A program made the position numbers and the translations under genes. A stretch of 64,000 nucleotides of DNA from Flintibacter sp. KGMB00164 (lineage in GTDB: Bacteria > Bacillota > Clostridia > Oscillospirales > Oscillospiraceae): positions 1,798,001-1,862,000 of the forward strand of contig NZ_CP044227.1 of NCBI RefSeq assembly GCF_008727735.1, in the 5' to 3' direction. Shown piece after piece: positions 29,987 to 38,875 of this stretch. Below the pieces are notes generated by a model, which was not told the DNA's origin, made no database searches, and saw nothing but the letters and a program-made list of their open reading frames with translations. Position 1 is the first letter of the stretch; each line of letters begins with the position of its first letter.

Positions 29987-30868
29987 ATGCGCACGCAGGT
30001 AAAGGCCGACCTGATGCTGGTCCTGGTGACCTTTTTCTGGGGAATTTCCTATCTGCTCACCGACCTGGCGCTGGGAGAACTGGGGCCGTTCACCCTCAAC
30101 GCCCTGCGCTTTCTCATCGCCTTTGCCGCCGCCGGGCTTTTGTTTTTCCAACGGCTGCGCGCACCCAGCCGCGCCACCTTGAAGCTGAGCCTGTGTACCG
30201 GGGTTGCTCTGCTGAGCATCTACTCTTTTAACACCTTCGGGGTAAAGTACACTAGCCTGACAAACGCCGGGTTTCTCTGCGCCATGACGGTTGTCTTTAC
30301 CCCGCTTCTGGACTACCTCTTCTTCCGCACCCGCCCGTCCCGGAAGCTGTTTGTGGTATTGATCATGTCGGTGACAGGCATCGCTCTGCTCACCCTGTCC
30401 AGCGCTTTGCGCCCCGCCCTGGGCGATATCCTGTGTATTTTATGCGCCGTCTCCAACGCCGCCTACCTGCTGATTACCGAGCGGGGCGTGGCAGGACAGG
30501 AGATCAACGCCTTCCAACTGGGCATTTACCAGCAGCTCTTTGCCGGTCTGGGCATGCTGATCCTGTCTCTGATCTTTGAGATCCCCACCCTGCCCCGCAG
30601 CCCGGCGGTGTGGGGCAGCGTGCTGATCCTCGCCCTCTTCTGTACCGGAGCGGCCTTTCTCATCCAGGCTGTCGCCCTCCAGTATACCACTGCCTCCCAC
30701 GTGGGGGTCATCTTCTGTCTGGAGCCGGTGTTCAACTCCATTCTGGCCTTCTTTGTCGCCCACGAGGTACTGACGCCCCAGGCCTATTTCGGCGGCCTGC
30801 TGCTGCTTGCCAGCCTGTTGGTCATGGAGACAGACCTCACACTTCTTTTCCGCCGCAGGCAAAAATAA
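29987..30868 (+). CDS. DMT-family (EamA) transporter
   Basis: 293 residues from ATG 29987, with GGAGAGG 9 bases upstream; an ATG at 29978 touches the ribosome site directly and is less suitable. Ten predicted membrane helices in two EamA repeats (LMLVLVTFFWGISYLLTDLA; LGDILCILCAVSNAAYLLIT). The motif FWGISYLLTDLALGELGPFT is typical of the RhaT/EamA group. It is divergent from the first DMT gene, with a 198-base gap, and ends in a strong terminator. Substrate unknown. Confidence 0.93.
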   Translation: MRTQVKADLMLVLVTFFWGISYLLTDLALGELGPFTLNALRFLIAFAAAGLLFFQRLRAPSRATLKLSLCTGVALLSIYSFNTFGVKYTSLTNAGFLCAMTVVFTPLLDYLFFRTRPSRKLFVVLIMSVTGIALLTLSSALRPALGDILCILCAVSNAAYLLITERGVAGQEINAFQLGIYQQLFAGLGMLILSLIFEIPTLPRSPAVWGSVLILALFCTGAAFLIQAVALQYTTASHVGVIFCLEPVFNSILAFFVAHEVLTPQAYFGGLLLLASLLVMETDLTLLFRRRQK

Positions 30869-30871
30869 GCA

Positions 30872-30908
30872 AAAGAGGCACAGGCAAAACGCCTGTGCCT
30901 CTTTTTTC
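30872..30908 (+). terminator. Intrinsic terminator of the DMT gene
   Basis: Perfect 13-base stem (AAGAGGCACAGGC / GCCTGTGCCTCTT), 5-base loop, T-run on the plus strand. It may also act for the convergent nfnB, which ends at 30916. Confidence 0.9.
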
Positions 30909-30915
30909 GAAGGGA

Positions 30916-32301
30916 TTAACCCTTGCTCTTGATGTACTCGTCGATGGACTTGGCAGCATGCTTGCCAGCGCCCATGGCCAGGATGACGGTGGCCGCGCCG
31001 GTAGCAGCGTCGCCGCCGGCGTATACGCCCTCCAGGCTGGTCTTGCCGCTCTCGTCGGCAGCCACACAGCCCTTCTTGGTCTTCTCCAGGCCCTCGGTGC
31101 CCTTGGTGCTCATGGGGTTGGGGCTGGTGCCCAGAGCCATGATGACCGCGTCGGCCTCTACCTTAAACTCGCTGCCCTCTACGGGAACGGGACGGCGGCG
31201 GCCGGAGGCGTCAGGCTCGCCCAGCTCCATGCGGATGCAGGTCAGAGACTGGACATGGCCCTTCTCATCGCCCTCGATGGACACGGGGTTGGTGAGCAGA
31301 TCGAAGATGATGCCCTCCTCCTTGGCGTGATGGACCTCCTCGGCACGGGCGGGGAGCTCCGCCTCAGAACGGCGGTAGATGATGTGGACCTCGGCGCCCA
31401 GGCGCTTGGCGCACCGGGCGGCGTCCATGGCCACGTTGCCGCCGCCTACCACGGCCACCTTCTGGTTGTGGAGGATGGGGGTGGGGCTGCCCTCCTTGTA
31501 GGCCTTCATCAGGTTAATGCGGGTGAGGTACTCGTTGGCGGAGTACACGCCCACCAGGCCCTCGCCGGGGATCTTCATAAACATGGGCAGGCCGGCACCG
31601 GAGGCGATGAACACCGCCTCATAGCCCCGCTCAAAGATCTCGGGGATGGTGAGAATCTTGCCGATGACCATGTTCAGCTCAATGTCCACGCCCATCTTCA
31701 CCAGGTTGTCCACCTCACGGGCCACGATGGCCTTGGGCAGACGGAACTCGGGGATGCCGTAGGTCAGCACGCCGCCGGCGGTGTGGAAGGCCTCGAACAC
31801 GGTGACGGAGTAACCCATACGGGCCAGCTCACCGGCGCAGGTCAGACCGGCAGGACCGGAGCCGATAACGGCCACCTTGTGACCGTTCTTGGGGGCGGTA
31901 GCCACATTGGCGATACCCTGCTCAGCGGCCCAGTCGGCCACAAAGCGCTCCACGCGGCCGATGGCCACGGGCTCGCCCTTCACGCCGCGGACGCACTTGC
32001 CCTCGCACTGGTTCTCCTGGGGGCAGACGCGGCCGGAGATGGCGGGCAGAGCGTTGGCGTTGGAGAGGATCTCATAGGCAGCAGCGAAGTCCTCCTCTGC
32101 CACCTTAGCCAGGAAGTCAGGGATGGGGATGCCCACGGGGCAGCCGGAGACACAGGCGGGGTTCTTGCAGTGGATGCACCGCTTGGCCTCGTTGACGGCC
32201 TGCTCGGCGGTGTAGCCCTGAGCCACCTCCAGGAAGTTGTGGTTACGTACCTGGGGCTCCTGCTCAGGCATGGGGGTCTTGTTCATCTGCATATTAGCCA
32301 T
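30916..32301 (-). CDS. nfnB: NfnB: flavoprotein subunit of NADH-dependent ferredoxin:NADP+ oxidoreductase
   Basis: 461 residues from ATG 32301 (GGAGGAGGTG inside the nfnA end). N-terminal iron-sulfur cysteines are present (CIHCKNPACVSGCPVGIPIPD, CPQENQCEGKCVRG), followed by two dinucleotide folds: VAVIGSGPAGLTCAGELARM for FAD and KVAVVGGGNVAMDAARCAKR for NADPH. The C-terminal GGDAATGAATVILAMGAGK binds flavin. The sequence alone also fits glutamate synthase small subunit, but the overlapping nfnA gene makes the bifurcating transhydrogenase far more likely. It couples NADH and reduced ferredoxin to NADP+ in anaerobes. Confidence 0.92.
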   Translation of the reverse strand: MANMQMNKTPMPEQEPQVRNHNFLEVAQGYTAEQAVNEAKRCIHCKNPACVSGCPVGIPIPDFLAKVAEEDFAAAYEILSNANALPAISGRVCPQENQCEGKCVRGVKGEPVAIGRVERFVADWAAEQGIANVATAPKNGHKVAVIGSGPAGLTCAGELARMGYSVTVFEAFHTAGGVLTYGIPEFRLPKAIVAREVDNLVKMGVDIELNMVIGKILTIPEIFERGYEAVFIASGAGLPMFMKIPGEGLVGVYSANEYLTRINLMKAYKEGSPTPILHNQKVAVVGGGNVAMDAARCAKRLGAEVHIIYRRSEAELPARAEEVHHAKEEGIIFDLLTNPVSIEGDEKGHVQSLTCIRMELGEPDASGRRRPVPVEGSEFKVEADAVIMALGTSPNPMSTKGTEGLEKTKKGCVAADESGKTSLEGVYAGGDAATGAATVILAMGAGKHAAKSIDEYIKSKG

Positions 32302-33142
32302 TGAGGGCACCTCCTCCCAGACGGCAGAGGTGGGCCTCTTTCGCCTTGGACTCAAAATCACGATAGGTGGCGTTGCGGGCGATAACCTCGTCAAAGTCCA
32401 CCTGATGGCCGTCGAAGTCGGGGCCGTCCACGCAGGCAAACTTCACCTCGCCGCCTACGGTGAGCCGGCAGCCGCCGCACATGCCGGTACCGTCGATCAT
32501 GATGGGGTTCATGCTGACGGTGGTGGGGATGTTGTACTTCTCGGTGAGCTTGCAGGCAAACTTCATCATCATCAGAGGACCGATAGCGAACACGTGGTCA
32601 AACTTCACGCCGCTGTTGATGAGCTCCTCCAGCTTCCCGGTGACAAAGCCGTGATAGCCGTAGGTGCCGTCGTCGGTGCAGATGTGCAGGTCGGTGCAGG
32701 CCTTGCCCATCTCCTCCTCCAGGATGACGATATCCTTGGTCTTGAAGCCGCCGATCAGGTCCACCTGATTGCCGGCCTCGTGCAGAGCCTTGGCCACCGG
32801 CAGCGCAATGGCACAGCCCAGGCCGCCGCCCAGGACCGCCACGCGGCCGTATCCTTCCACATGGGTCGGCTCACCCAGAGGGCCCACGAAGTCGTGCAGG
32901 CAATCGCCCTCATTGAGTTGATCCAGAGCCAACGTAGTGGCGCCTACCTTCTGGTAGATCACGGTGACCAGGTCATCCGCCGCGCTGGAGATGGTCAGAG
33001 GGATACGCTCCCCCTCCCCATCCACACGGAGGATGATGAACTGACCGGCCTTTGCCTTGGCAGCGATCAGCGGTGCGTAGACGGAGATCTGGCTGATCTC
33101 CGGCGTGAGCACCTTCTTTTTTGCGATCTCATACTGTTTCAC
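32294..33142 (-). CDS. nfnA: NfnA: FAD/[2Fe-2S] subunit of NADH-dependent ferredoxin:NADP+ oxidoreductase
   Basis: 282 residues from GTG 33142 (GAGGAGG upstream). It has a ferredoxin-reductase FAD domain (GQFIILRVDGEGERIPLTIS), an NAD site (VAVLGGGLGCAIALPVAKAL) and a C-terminal [2Fe-2S] cluster with cysteines in DGTGMCGGCRLTVGGEVKFAC. This is the family of dihydroorotate dehydrogenase electron-transfer subunits; the paired flavoprotein NfnB (8-base overlap) defines the function. The complex sits in the cytoplasm and balances NADPH, NADH and ferredoxin pools. Confidence 0.92.
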   Translation of the reverse strand: MKQYEIAKKKVLTPEISQISVYAPLIAAKAKAGQFIILRVDGEGERIPLTISSAADDLVTVIYQKVGATTLALDQLNEGDCLHDFVGPLGEPTHVEGYGRVAVLGGGLGCAIALPVAKALHEAGNQVDLIGGFKTKDIVILEEEMGKACTDLHICTDDGTYGYHGFVTGKLEELINSGVKFDHVFAIGPLMMMKFACKLTEKYNIPTTVSMNPIMIDGTGMCGGCRLTVGGEVKFACVDGPDFDGHQVDFDEVIARNATYRDFESKAKEAHLCRLGGGALNG

Positions 33143-33265
33143 TGTTTTTCCTCCTCGAACCGCACTTCGGTCCTCCGGCTTGCGTCAGAGCGCCTCCCTG
33201 CGTTTCTTATATGTATACGCGGCCCAGCCGCGCAGGGACAACAACATCAGGAAAGGAATCTTCCC

Positions 33266-35203
33266 TTACAGGAATCGCCGGCGGCGGTAGCCTCCGCCAC
33301 GTCTTCTCCGGCCCCGGCGAATGAGGGTGCGCACCAGGAAAACGACCAAAACCACCAGCAGGATGAGAATCAGCACCAGCCCAACAAAAAACAGGCTGGG
33401 GTTCTTCACCAGCTCGATGGGGTTCCAGCTGGTGCTGATGGTCTTGCAGCTGCCCGCCTCATAGTGAGAGGGGATGCCGTCGGTGCCAAAGTTCTGGAGA
33501 TAGGCCGCCAGGGCGTACCACTCTTTGATCTCATTGCCGTTTTTATCCCGGAGGATCCGGGTGGAGAAGTCAGTAATGGGCTGTCCGTTCTCGTCCTTGG
33601 GGACGATGGACAGAATGCCGAAGGATTTATCCTTCACGGTGCCCAGCATCTGGGCGGAGTACATCCCGGAGACCACCCGATAGAGCTTGTCGTTTTCCAG
33701 CTTGGACAGGCTCTGGGACCCGAAATTGACGGCGTAAGCCGGCTCCTCCAGCTGAGCACCGGTCACCCGGTTGAAAATCAGCCGGTGGGTATTAAAGGAA
33801 TACTGAGCGCCGGACATGTAGAGCTGGGTGCCCGTCATGATGGGGGACACCGAGGCGTCCACCTCCATCACCGCTTTCAGCTCCTTGCCGGTGAGGTAAC
33901 AGGATACCAGGGGATAGCCGGACTTTCCGTCCTCTCCCACGCCCATGGACAGTACGTCAAAGGCCTGGGAGGTGGTAATATTTCCCTTGTAGAGAGAGGC
34001 CCGCAGCACCCCGTCGGCCACTACCGCCACCGTCTCCACATCGGGGGCGTCTTCCAGCAGTGTGGTGGAGGCCCAGTGGTAGGCATCGGCCACCAGGTTT
34101 CCAAGGGCATTGTCCACCCGGTCCTTGTTCTGGGGCTTGGGCAGGTCGTAGTCGCTGGTGGTGAGCACTTGGTCGTAGCTCAGGCCATAAGAGGCAAGAT
34201 AGCTGGAGCTGACCTGATTTTTCCATCCTTCCACCAAGGTTGCGATGGTCTGGTCCTCCGCTACTGTCTCATCAATGGGTGTCAAGTGATAATCCTTTAG
34301 GGTCTTCTCCCCATCCTCAGTCCACTCCAGAGTGATGGAGCCCAGGTTCTCACAGTAAGGCCCGGCAGAGACGATATAGGTATCCCCTTCTACGATGGGC
34401 TCGGTGAGGGTGGTGTGGGTGTGGCCGGAGATAATGAGGTCAATGCCGTCCACCTTCTTGGCCAGCTGCTGATCCTCCGACTTGCTCTCCTTAACGTTAG
34501 TACCGCCGTGGGACAGGCAGATAATGAACTGGGCACCCTGCTCCTCCAAAGCCTTCACACACCGTTTGGCGGCCTCAATGGGGTCCTCCAGGGTAAAGCC
34601 GGAGGTGGGGGCGCAGTCATCGGAGTCGGTACCCATCAGGCCGAAAATGCCGTAGGTGATACCGCCCCGTTCCAGGAGCATATAGTCCTTCACCCCGTAG
34701 GCCGACATAGCCCGCTGGATATCCAGCTGGTCGGGGTTGTCGTCGGAGGGTTTGTAGTTTGCCATGAGCAAAGCAGGCACCGTATCCCCGCTGGTGCGGG
34801 CGGCGGTAAGCATCCGGGCAAAACCCAGTCCCTCGTGGTCAAACTCGTGGTTTCCGGCGGTGGTGGCGTCATAGCCCAGGGCTCCCATGGTGCGCAGCTC
34901 CGGCGCTTTTGAGGTGTACAGAGTCTGGATCAGGGAACCAATGGAGAAGTCACCGCCATCCAGCGTCAAAGCATCGGGATGCTGGGCGCGCTCCTGCCGG
35001 AGCACGGTAGCCAGCCGGGCATAGCCCCCCGACTCTCCGCCGTCGGCAGCCGTTTGGGGCAGAAAATGGGAGTGGAGGTCGTGGGTAAAGAGCACTGTGG
35101 TCTCATGGCTCTCCCCCTCCCCCGCAGCCAGGACGGCGCAGGGCAGGGCGGCACACAAGAGCAGCAGCACCAGTATTATGGCCGCAGCCCGCAATCTCTT
35201 CAC
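33266..35203 (-). CDS. Membrane-anchored 5'-nucleotidase / metallophosphatase
   Basis: 645 residues from GTG 35203, with AAAGGAGG 7 bases upstream. A signal peptide opens it (KRLRAAAIILVLLLLCAALP). The metallophosphatase domain has all metal motifs: TVLFTHDLHSHFLP, LDGGDFSIGS, TAGNHEFDHEG, ICLSHGGTN, LIISGHTHTT. A 5'-nucleotidase C-terminal domain (ALGNLVADAYHWASTTLL..., VDASVSPIMTGTQLYMSGAQ) follows. Near the end is a membrane helix (LFFVGLVLILILLVVLVVFL) and a strongly basic tail, so the enzyme is outside the cell and anchored by its C-terminus. It would scavenge nucleotides. Confidence 0.92.
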   Translation of the reverse strand: MKRLRAAAIILVLLLLCAALPCAVLAAGEGESHETTVLFTHDLHSHFLPQTAADGGESGGYARLATVLRQERAQHPDALTLDGGDFSIGSLIQTLYTSKAPELRTMGALGYDATTAGNHEFDHEGLGFARMLTAARTSGDTVPALLMANYKPSDDNPDQLDIQRAMSAYGVKDYMLLERGGITYGIFGLMGTDSDDCAPTSGFTLEDPIEAAKRCVKALEEQGAQFIICLSHGGTNVKESKSEDQQLAKKVDGIDLIISGHTHTTLTEPIVEGDTYIVSAGPYCENLGSITLEWTEDGEKTLKDYHLTPIDETVAEDQTIATLVEGWKNQVSSSYLASYGLSYDQVLTTSDYDLPKPQNKDRVDNALGNLVADAYHWASTTLLEDAPDVETVAVVADGVLRASLYKGNITTSQAFDVLSMGVGEDGKSGYPLVSCYLTGKELKAVMEVDASVSPIMTGTQLYMSGAQYSFNTHRLIFNRVTGAQLEEPAYAVNFGSQSLSKLENDKLYRVVSGMYSAQMLGTVKDKSFGILSIVPKDENGQPITDFSTRILRDKNGNEIKEWYALAAYLQNFGTDGIPSHYEAGSCKTISTSWNPIELVKNPSLFFVGLVLILILLVVLVVFLVRTLIRRGRRRRGGGYRRRRFL

Positions 35204-35276
35204 AGCAGCGCCTCCTTTACACTTCCATATGAGCTTCATCGCTCCCTATTCTGCCACAAAATCCCCAAATAAGCAA

Positions 35277-35313
35277 GAGCGGAATCCATTGATTCCCTCT
35301 CTGGATTCCGCTC
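35277..35313. terminator. Hairpin between asparaginase and nucleotidase genes
   Basis: Perfect 12-base stem (GAGCGGAATCCA / TGGATTCCGCTC) with a 13-base loop. A T-rich tail lies on the plus side; the minus side reads TTGCTTATTT. It probably ends the asparaginase transcript. Confidence 0.65.
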
Positions 35314-35345
35314 GTTTCTGTTTATTTTTATTTTTTAAGGTAATT

Positions 35346-36341
35346 TCAACGGATCAGGTCAAATTGTACCGGCTGTTCAAACAATTGCCGCACCTGTCCG
35401 CTCTCCCGGGTCTGGCCCAGCGCCCACATAAGCTTGGCAGTGGCCGCCTCCAGGGTCATGTTATAGGCCTCCATCAGCTGATACTTCTCTTTTACCTGGT
35501 AGCCCACCTGATAGACCTCCATATCGCTGCCCTCGTAGGGCACCTGGGTCATCATGACAATGGTCTTACCCGCCTCCAGCCAGGACTCCATAGCCCGGGC
35601 CAGAGGACCCGACGCGCCTCCGGGCAAACCGCCCACGCCGAAGCTCTGCAAAATCACCGCCTCATACCGGTCCCGCAGGGCCTCCAGAGCGTCAGCTCCC
35701 ATACCGGGGATCAGGGTCAGCAGCAGCACCCGCTCCTCCATCTCATGATAGAAGATCGGCCTGGGCCGGTACTCCAACTCGGCCAGATAGCGGATGAGCT
35801 TCCCATCCCGAATGACAGCTAGCTCGGGATAGTCCACGCTGGAAAACGCGTTAAAACTCTTGGTGCGTTCCTTCCGGGCACGGGTGCCCAGAATTACCTT
35901 GCCGTCAAAGACCAGACTCACCCCGTGGGAACCCTCCGCCGCGGCGTAGAGGAAGCTGTTGTACAGGTTGAGCCGGGCGTCGGTGTTCTCCAGACAGATG
36001 GACTTCTGAGAACCGGTGATGACGATGGGTTTTTCCGAATACTGGATGAGGTAGGACAGGGCGGCGGCGGTGTATGCCATGGTATCGGTACCGTGGGTGA
36101 TCACAAAGCCGTCGTACTGGTCATAGTGCTCCTCCACTGCTCGGGCCATCTCCTGCCAGTGACGGGGAGTGATATTGGTGCTGTCCAGGTTCATCAGCTG
36201 GATGGCCTCCACCTGGCACAGCTGGCCGATGGCAGGCACATAGTTCAAAATTTCCTGGGAAGTAATGGCGGGGGTCAGTCCCTGCCCGCTGTCCTTGGAG
36301 GCGATGGTGCCTCCGGTGGCCAGCATAAGGATCTTCTTCAT
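35346..36341 (-). CDS. ansA: L-asparaginase (type I)
   Basis: 331 residues. It has both active-site threonine motifs: MLATGGTIASKDSGQGL near residue 10 and GFVITHGTDTMAYTAAALSY near 85. There is no signal peptide, so it is cytoplasmic. It hydrolyses asparagine to aspartate and ammonia. Length and C-terminal half (KAVILQSFGVGGLPGG-type AVILQSFGVGGLPG) match the bacterial type I group, which is often allosteric. It is six bases downstream of the ferredoxin-flavodoxin gene and thus probably co-transcribed. Confidence 0.95.
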   Translation of the reverse strand: MKKILMLATGGTIASKDSGQGLTPAITSQEILNYVPAIGQLCQVEAIQLMNLDSTNITPRHWQEMARAVEEHYDQYDGFVITHGTDTMAYTAAALSYLIQYSEKPIVITGSQKSICLENTDARLNLYNSFLYAAAEGSHGVSLVFDGKVILGTRARKERTKSFNAFSSVDYPELAVIRDGKLIRYLAELEYRPRPIFYHEMEERVLLLTLIPGMGADALEALRDRYEAVILQSFGVGGLPGGASGPLARAMESWLEAGKTIVMMTQVPYEGSDMEVYQVGYQVKEKYQLMEAYNMTLEAATAKLMWALGQTRESGQVRQLFEQPVQFDLIR

Positions 36342-36347
36342 GAACAG

Positions 36348-37094
36348 TTAACCCTCCAGGAAGGTCTCTACCTCCCGGCGGGCAGAGAAATTAGCGGTGA
36401 GCTTCTGGGCCAGCAGAGAGCTGTTAAAGCCCAACGCTCCGGTGGGACAGGCGGAGACACAGGACATGCAGCTGATGCACTTATCATCCGCCCACATGAG
36501 GGTCTTCAGGTCCATGGCCTCGGTGGGGCAGGCCTTGGCGCAGATGGCGCAGCCCAGGCAGGTGTCCCAGTCCCGGTCCTTCTTTACCGGCACAGCGGGC
36601 TTGGGCGGAGGATTGGGGTTGCCGGGCACGGCAGCTTCCGTCCAGTTCTCTTCCGCCAGCTTCTCCTTCACACCCTGGACAAACTGCTCCAGAACGGTGG
36701 TGTCCTTCTCGTCCGGGCGCCCCTCCCCCAAGGTGGGGGCAAAAATGTGGGGGGTGATGACCGCCGCAGCTCCGGCGCACCGGAAGCCCTGCTCCCCCAG
36801 GATACGCTTGACCTGGGCCAGAGTCTCGTCATAGTGGCGGTTGCCGTAGGTGGCCAGAATGACACAGGGAGTGTTCTCCCCCTTCAGGCCGTCCAGCAGT
36901 CCGGGCACCGCAGGCATCTGTCCGGCGTACACCGGCACCGCCAGCACCAGCAGCTCGTCCTTGCTGAAGTTCCGCTGCGCCCGGGTCCGGCCTCCCAGAT
37001 TCACATACTCTTTTGCATCAAACAGGCCGCCTACCAGCTCACAGGCCCGCTTCGTTCCTCCCGAAGGACTGAAATAAGCACCAATCGCGTTCAT
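36348..37094 (-). CDS. EFR1-type flavodoxin-ferredoxin fusion
   Basis: 248 residues. The N-terminal part is a flavodoxin-like domain (IGAYFSPSGGTKRACELVGG with the phosphate loop SPSGGTKR, then LLVLAVPVYAGQMPAVPGLL). The C-terminal part carries two [4Fe-4S] motifs: DTCLGCAICAKACPTEAMDL and DKCISCMSCVSACPTGALGF. EFR1 family proteins shuttle electrons from ferredoxin to flavin enzymes in anaerobes. AAAGGGGA precedes the ATG. It shares a transcript with ansA, after the terminator of rfbA. Confidence 0.92.
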   Translation of the reverse strand: MNAIGAYFSPSGGTKRACELVGGLFDAKEYVNLGGRTRAQRNFSKDELLVLAVPVYAGQMPAVPGLLDGLKGENTPCVILATYGNRHYDETLAQVKRILGEQGFRCAGAAAVITPHIFAPTLGEGRPDEKDTTVLEQFVQGVKEKLAEENWTEAAVPGNPNPPPKPAVPVKKDRDWDTCLGCAICAKACPTEAMDLKTLMWADDKCISCMSCVSACPTGALGFNSSLLAQKLTANFSARREVETFLEG

Positions 37095-37117
37095 ATGTTC
37101 TTCCCCTTTCGTTTAAA

Positions 37118-37139
37118 AAGAGGGCCGCGCGGCCCTCTT
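37118..37139 (-). terminator. Terminator after rfbA
   Basis: A perfect 22-base palindrome made of the arm AAGAGGGCCGC and its complement, followed by TTTTT-like bases on the minus strand. Confidence 0.8.
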
Positions 37140-37145
37140 GATGGT

Positions 37146-38003
37146 TTATAGACACTGGAGGTATTTCCCGTACAGGGTCATGCTCAGCTCGTCGCCGATG
37201 GCGTGGACGTGGTCCTGGTTGATCCACCCCTCCTGGAGTCCCAGCTCTTCCAGACAGCCCACATACCGGCCCGTCTCGTCCTGGATCTCCTTGATGGTCC
37301 GCCCGGCATCCAGCAGACTGTCCGCGGTGCCCGCGTCCAGCCAGGTGAAATCCTTCTCCAGAGGCACCACCTGGAGCTGACCCCGGTGGAGGTACTCCAG
37401 ATTCACATCGGTGATCTCCAGCTCTCCCCGGGCGGAGGGCTTCAGATTTCCGGCGATCTCCATGACCTGGTTGTCATAGAAGTACAAACCGGGAATGACA
37501 TAATTGGACTTGGGATGGCGGGGCTTCTCCTCGATGGAAATGGCCTTGCCGTCCTTGTCAAACTCCACCACGCCGAAGGGATGGGGGTCTTCCACCCAGT
37601 AACCGAACACGGTAGCTCCCTTCTCATTGGCGGCAGCCTGCTTCAGGGTATCGCCCAGGTTGGGCGCGTAGAAGATATTGTCTCCCAGCACCAGACACAC
37701 CCGGTCCTCCCCCACAAATTCCCGGCCGATCAGCAGGGCGTCGGCAATGCCCCGGGCCACCGGCTGCTCGGCGTAAGTGATCTTCAGACCATACTGCTCA
37801 CCGTCTCCCAGCAGAGCCCGGAAGGTATCCGTCTCATCCGGGGGAACGATGACCATGATGTCTGAAATTCCCGCCTGCATCAAAATGGCAATGGGATAGT
37901 AGATCAGGGGCTTGTCATACACAGGCAGCAGCGGCTTGCACACCGGCTTGGTCATGGGGTAGAGTCGGGTGCCCTTTCCGGCAGCCAATACGATTCCTTT
38001 CAC
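37146..38003 (-). CDS. rfbA: Glucose-1-phosphate thymidylyltransferase
   Basis: 285 residues from GTG 38003 (GGAGG upstream). The nucleotidyltransferase signature GIVLAAGKGTRLYPMTKPVC is at the N-terminus, with CKPLLPVYDKPLIYYPIAIL and VCLVLGDNIFYAPNLGDTL later. It makes dTDP-glucose, the first step to dTDP-rhamnose and other cell-wall sugars. No other rml genes are nearby, so it stands apart from a sugar cluster. Length is usual. The promoter at 38064-38092 and the terminator make it a single-gene unit. Confidence 0.93.
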   Translation of the reverse strand: MKGIVLAAGKGTRLYPMTKPVCKPLLPVYDKPLIYYPIAILMQAGISDIMVIVPPDETDTFRALLGDGEQYGLKITYAEQPVARGIADALLIGREFVGEDRVCLVLGDNIFYAPNLGDTLKQAAANEKGATVFGYWVEDPHPFGVVEFDKDGKAISIEEKPRHPKSNYVIPGLYFYDNQVMEIAGNLKPSARGELEITDVNLEYLHRGQLQVVPLEKDFTWLDAGTADSLLDAGRTIKEIQDETGRYVGCLEELGLQEGWINQDHVHAIGDELSMTLYGKYLQCL

Positions 38004-38063
38004 AGCATCCTCCTGTTAACCGTCAGACCCGAACCGGGTCCATCACTTGTTCTATTCCAAGCC

Positions 38064-38092
38064 AGTGTACCATGTTTCCAGGGGCTTTTCAA
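38064..38092 (-). promoter_or_regulatory. Promoter of rfbA
   Basis: Minus strand: -35 TTGAAA (38092-38087), 17-base spacer, -10 TACACT (38069-38064). Confidence 0.65.
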
Positions 38093-38179
38093 GTAGAGCG
38101 CTCTTAAATCTTGTTTAAAATGACGCAAGGTTCTTCTTAAGGGTCGGGATCCCTGGTCAGTTTGCCCCATAAGACAAAC

Positions 38180-38208
38180 GGGGCAGCGGGAAGTTCTCCC
38201 GCCGCCCC
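38180..38208 (-). terminator. Terminator of the sigma/anti-sigma operon
   Basis: 11-base stem GGGGCGGCGGG / CCCGCTGCCCC (one wobble) with T-rich sequence on the minus strand, just after the anti-sigma gene stop (38219). Confidence 0.7.
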
Positions 38209-38218
38209 TGACCGTGAT

Positions 38219-38875
38219 TTATTTCTGATTTTCCTGCCACCGGGTATACCACAGCTCCCGGACCTGCTCCTGGCCCCGAGTAAACCACTCCACGTTGTTC
38301 TGCTCCCCCGGCGAAATGTCGGTACAGCTGCTCAGTATGCCGCTTCCCCCTCCGGAGCCGTCCGGGACAGTAACGCCTTCGTACCAACCGTAGTCCTCCG
38401 GTGTCCCGCCCACGATCACATAATAGAGGTTCCCCTCCCCGTCCCACCAGGTATCCACATAGGGCATTTTCTCATCCACCTGATCGGTGACGTCCACCCG
38501 TTGGCCACGGGCCACCACCCACAGGCGGTTCTCTTCCAAGGAGACCACCAAAGGCTTTCCATTCTCATCATAGCCGTCTGAAGGATGGGCCTCCACATAG
38601 TGCTCTTCTCCGCTGTCGCCGATGGTGATCTGGCCGCCGCCTACCAGCTGAAAGATCCGCTCTCCGTATACCTCTGCACAGCTCCAGCCCACCAGCCCGA
38701 GGCACACAGTCAGCGCCGCTGCTACCAACAGGACCCGCCGCTTCTGCACACGTCTCCGGCCCACCCGGGCACGCACCAGTTCTTTGACCCGCTCCCGGTC
38801 CACAAGCCCTTCTCTGGGCTGCAATTCCTCATCCACATACCCGTTCATCAGTTCGGAAATCTTAATCTTCTTCAA
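38219..38875 (-). CDS. Putative membrane anti-sigma factor
   Basis: 218 residues. The N-terminal 45 residues are cytoplasmic and charged (ISELMNGYVDEELQPREGLV), followed by one membrane helix (VLLVAAALTVCLGLVGWSCA) and an outside domain of ~150 residues (GDSGEEHYVEAHPSDGYDEN..., VDTWWDGEGNLYYVIVGGTP). The gene overlaps the ECF sigma gene by 14 bases, the usual sign of a sigma/anti-sigma pair. No recognised sensor family in the outside part. Confidence 0.75.
   Translation of the reverse strand: MKKIKISELMNGYVDEELQPREGLVDRERVKELVRARVGRRRVQKRRVLLVAAALTVCLGLVGWSCAEVYGERIFQLVGGGQITIGDSGEEHYVEAHPSDGYDENGKPLVVSLEENRLWVVARGQRVDVTDQVDEKMPYVDTWWDGEGNLYYVIVGGTPEDYGWYEGVTVPDGSGGGSGILSSCTDISPGEQNNVEWFTRGQEQVRELWYTRWQENQK

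Noticed and set aside
30610-32304. Long plus-strand frame opposite nfnB
   Set aside because: Mirror of a GC-rich coding region; low-complexity His/Gly/Leu-rich product without motifs, while the minus strand has clear NfnB motifs.
33143-33265. Possible riboswitch in the nfnA upstream region
   Set aside because: No known aptamer core recognised and only ordinary GC-rich sequence with a ribosome site.
32237-34300. Long plus-strand frame across nfnA and the nucleotidase gene
   Set aside because: Covers two real genes in antisense; no ribosome site and no recognisable domain.
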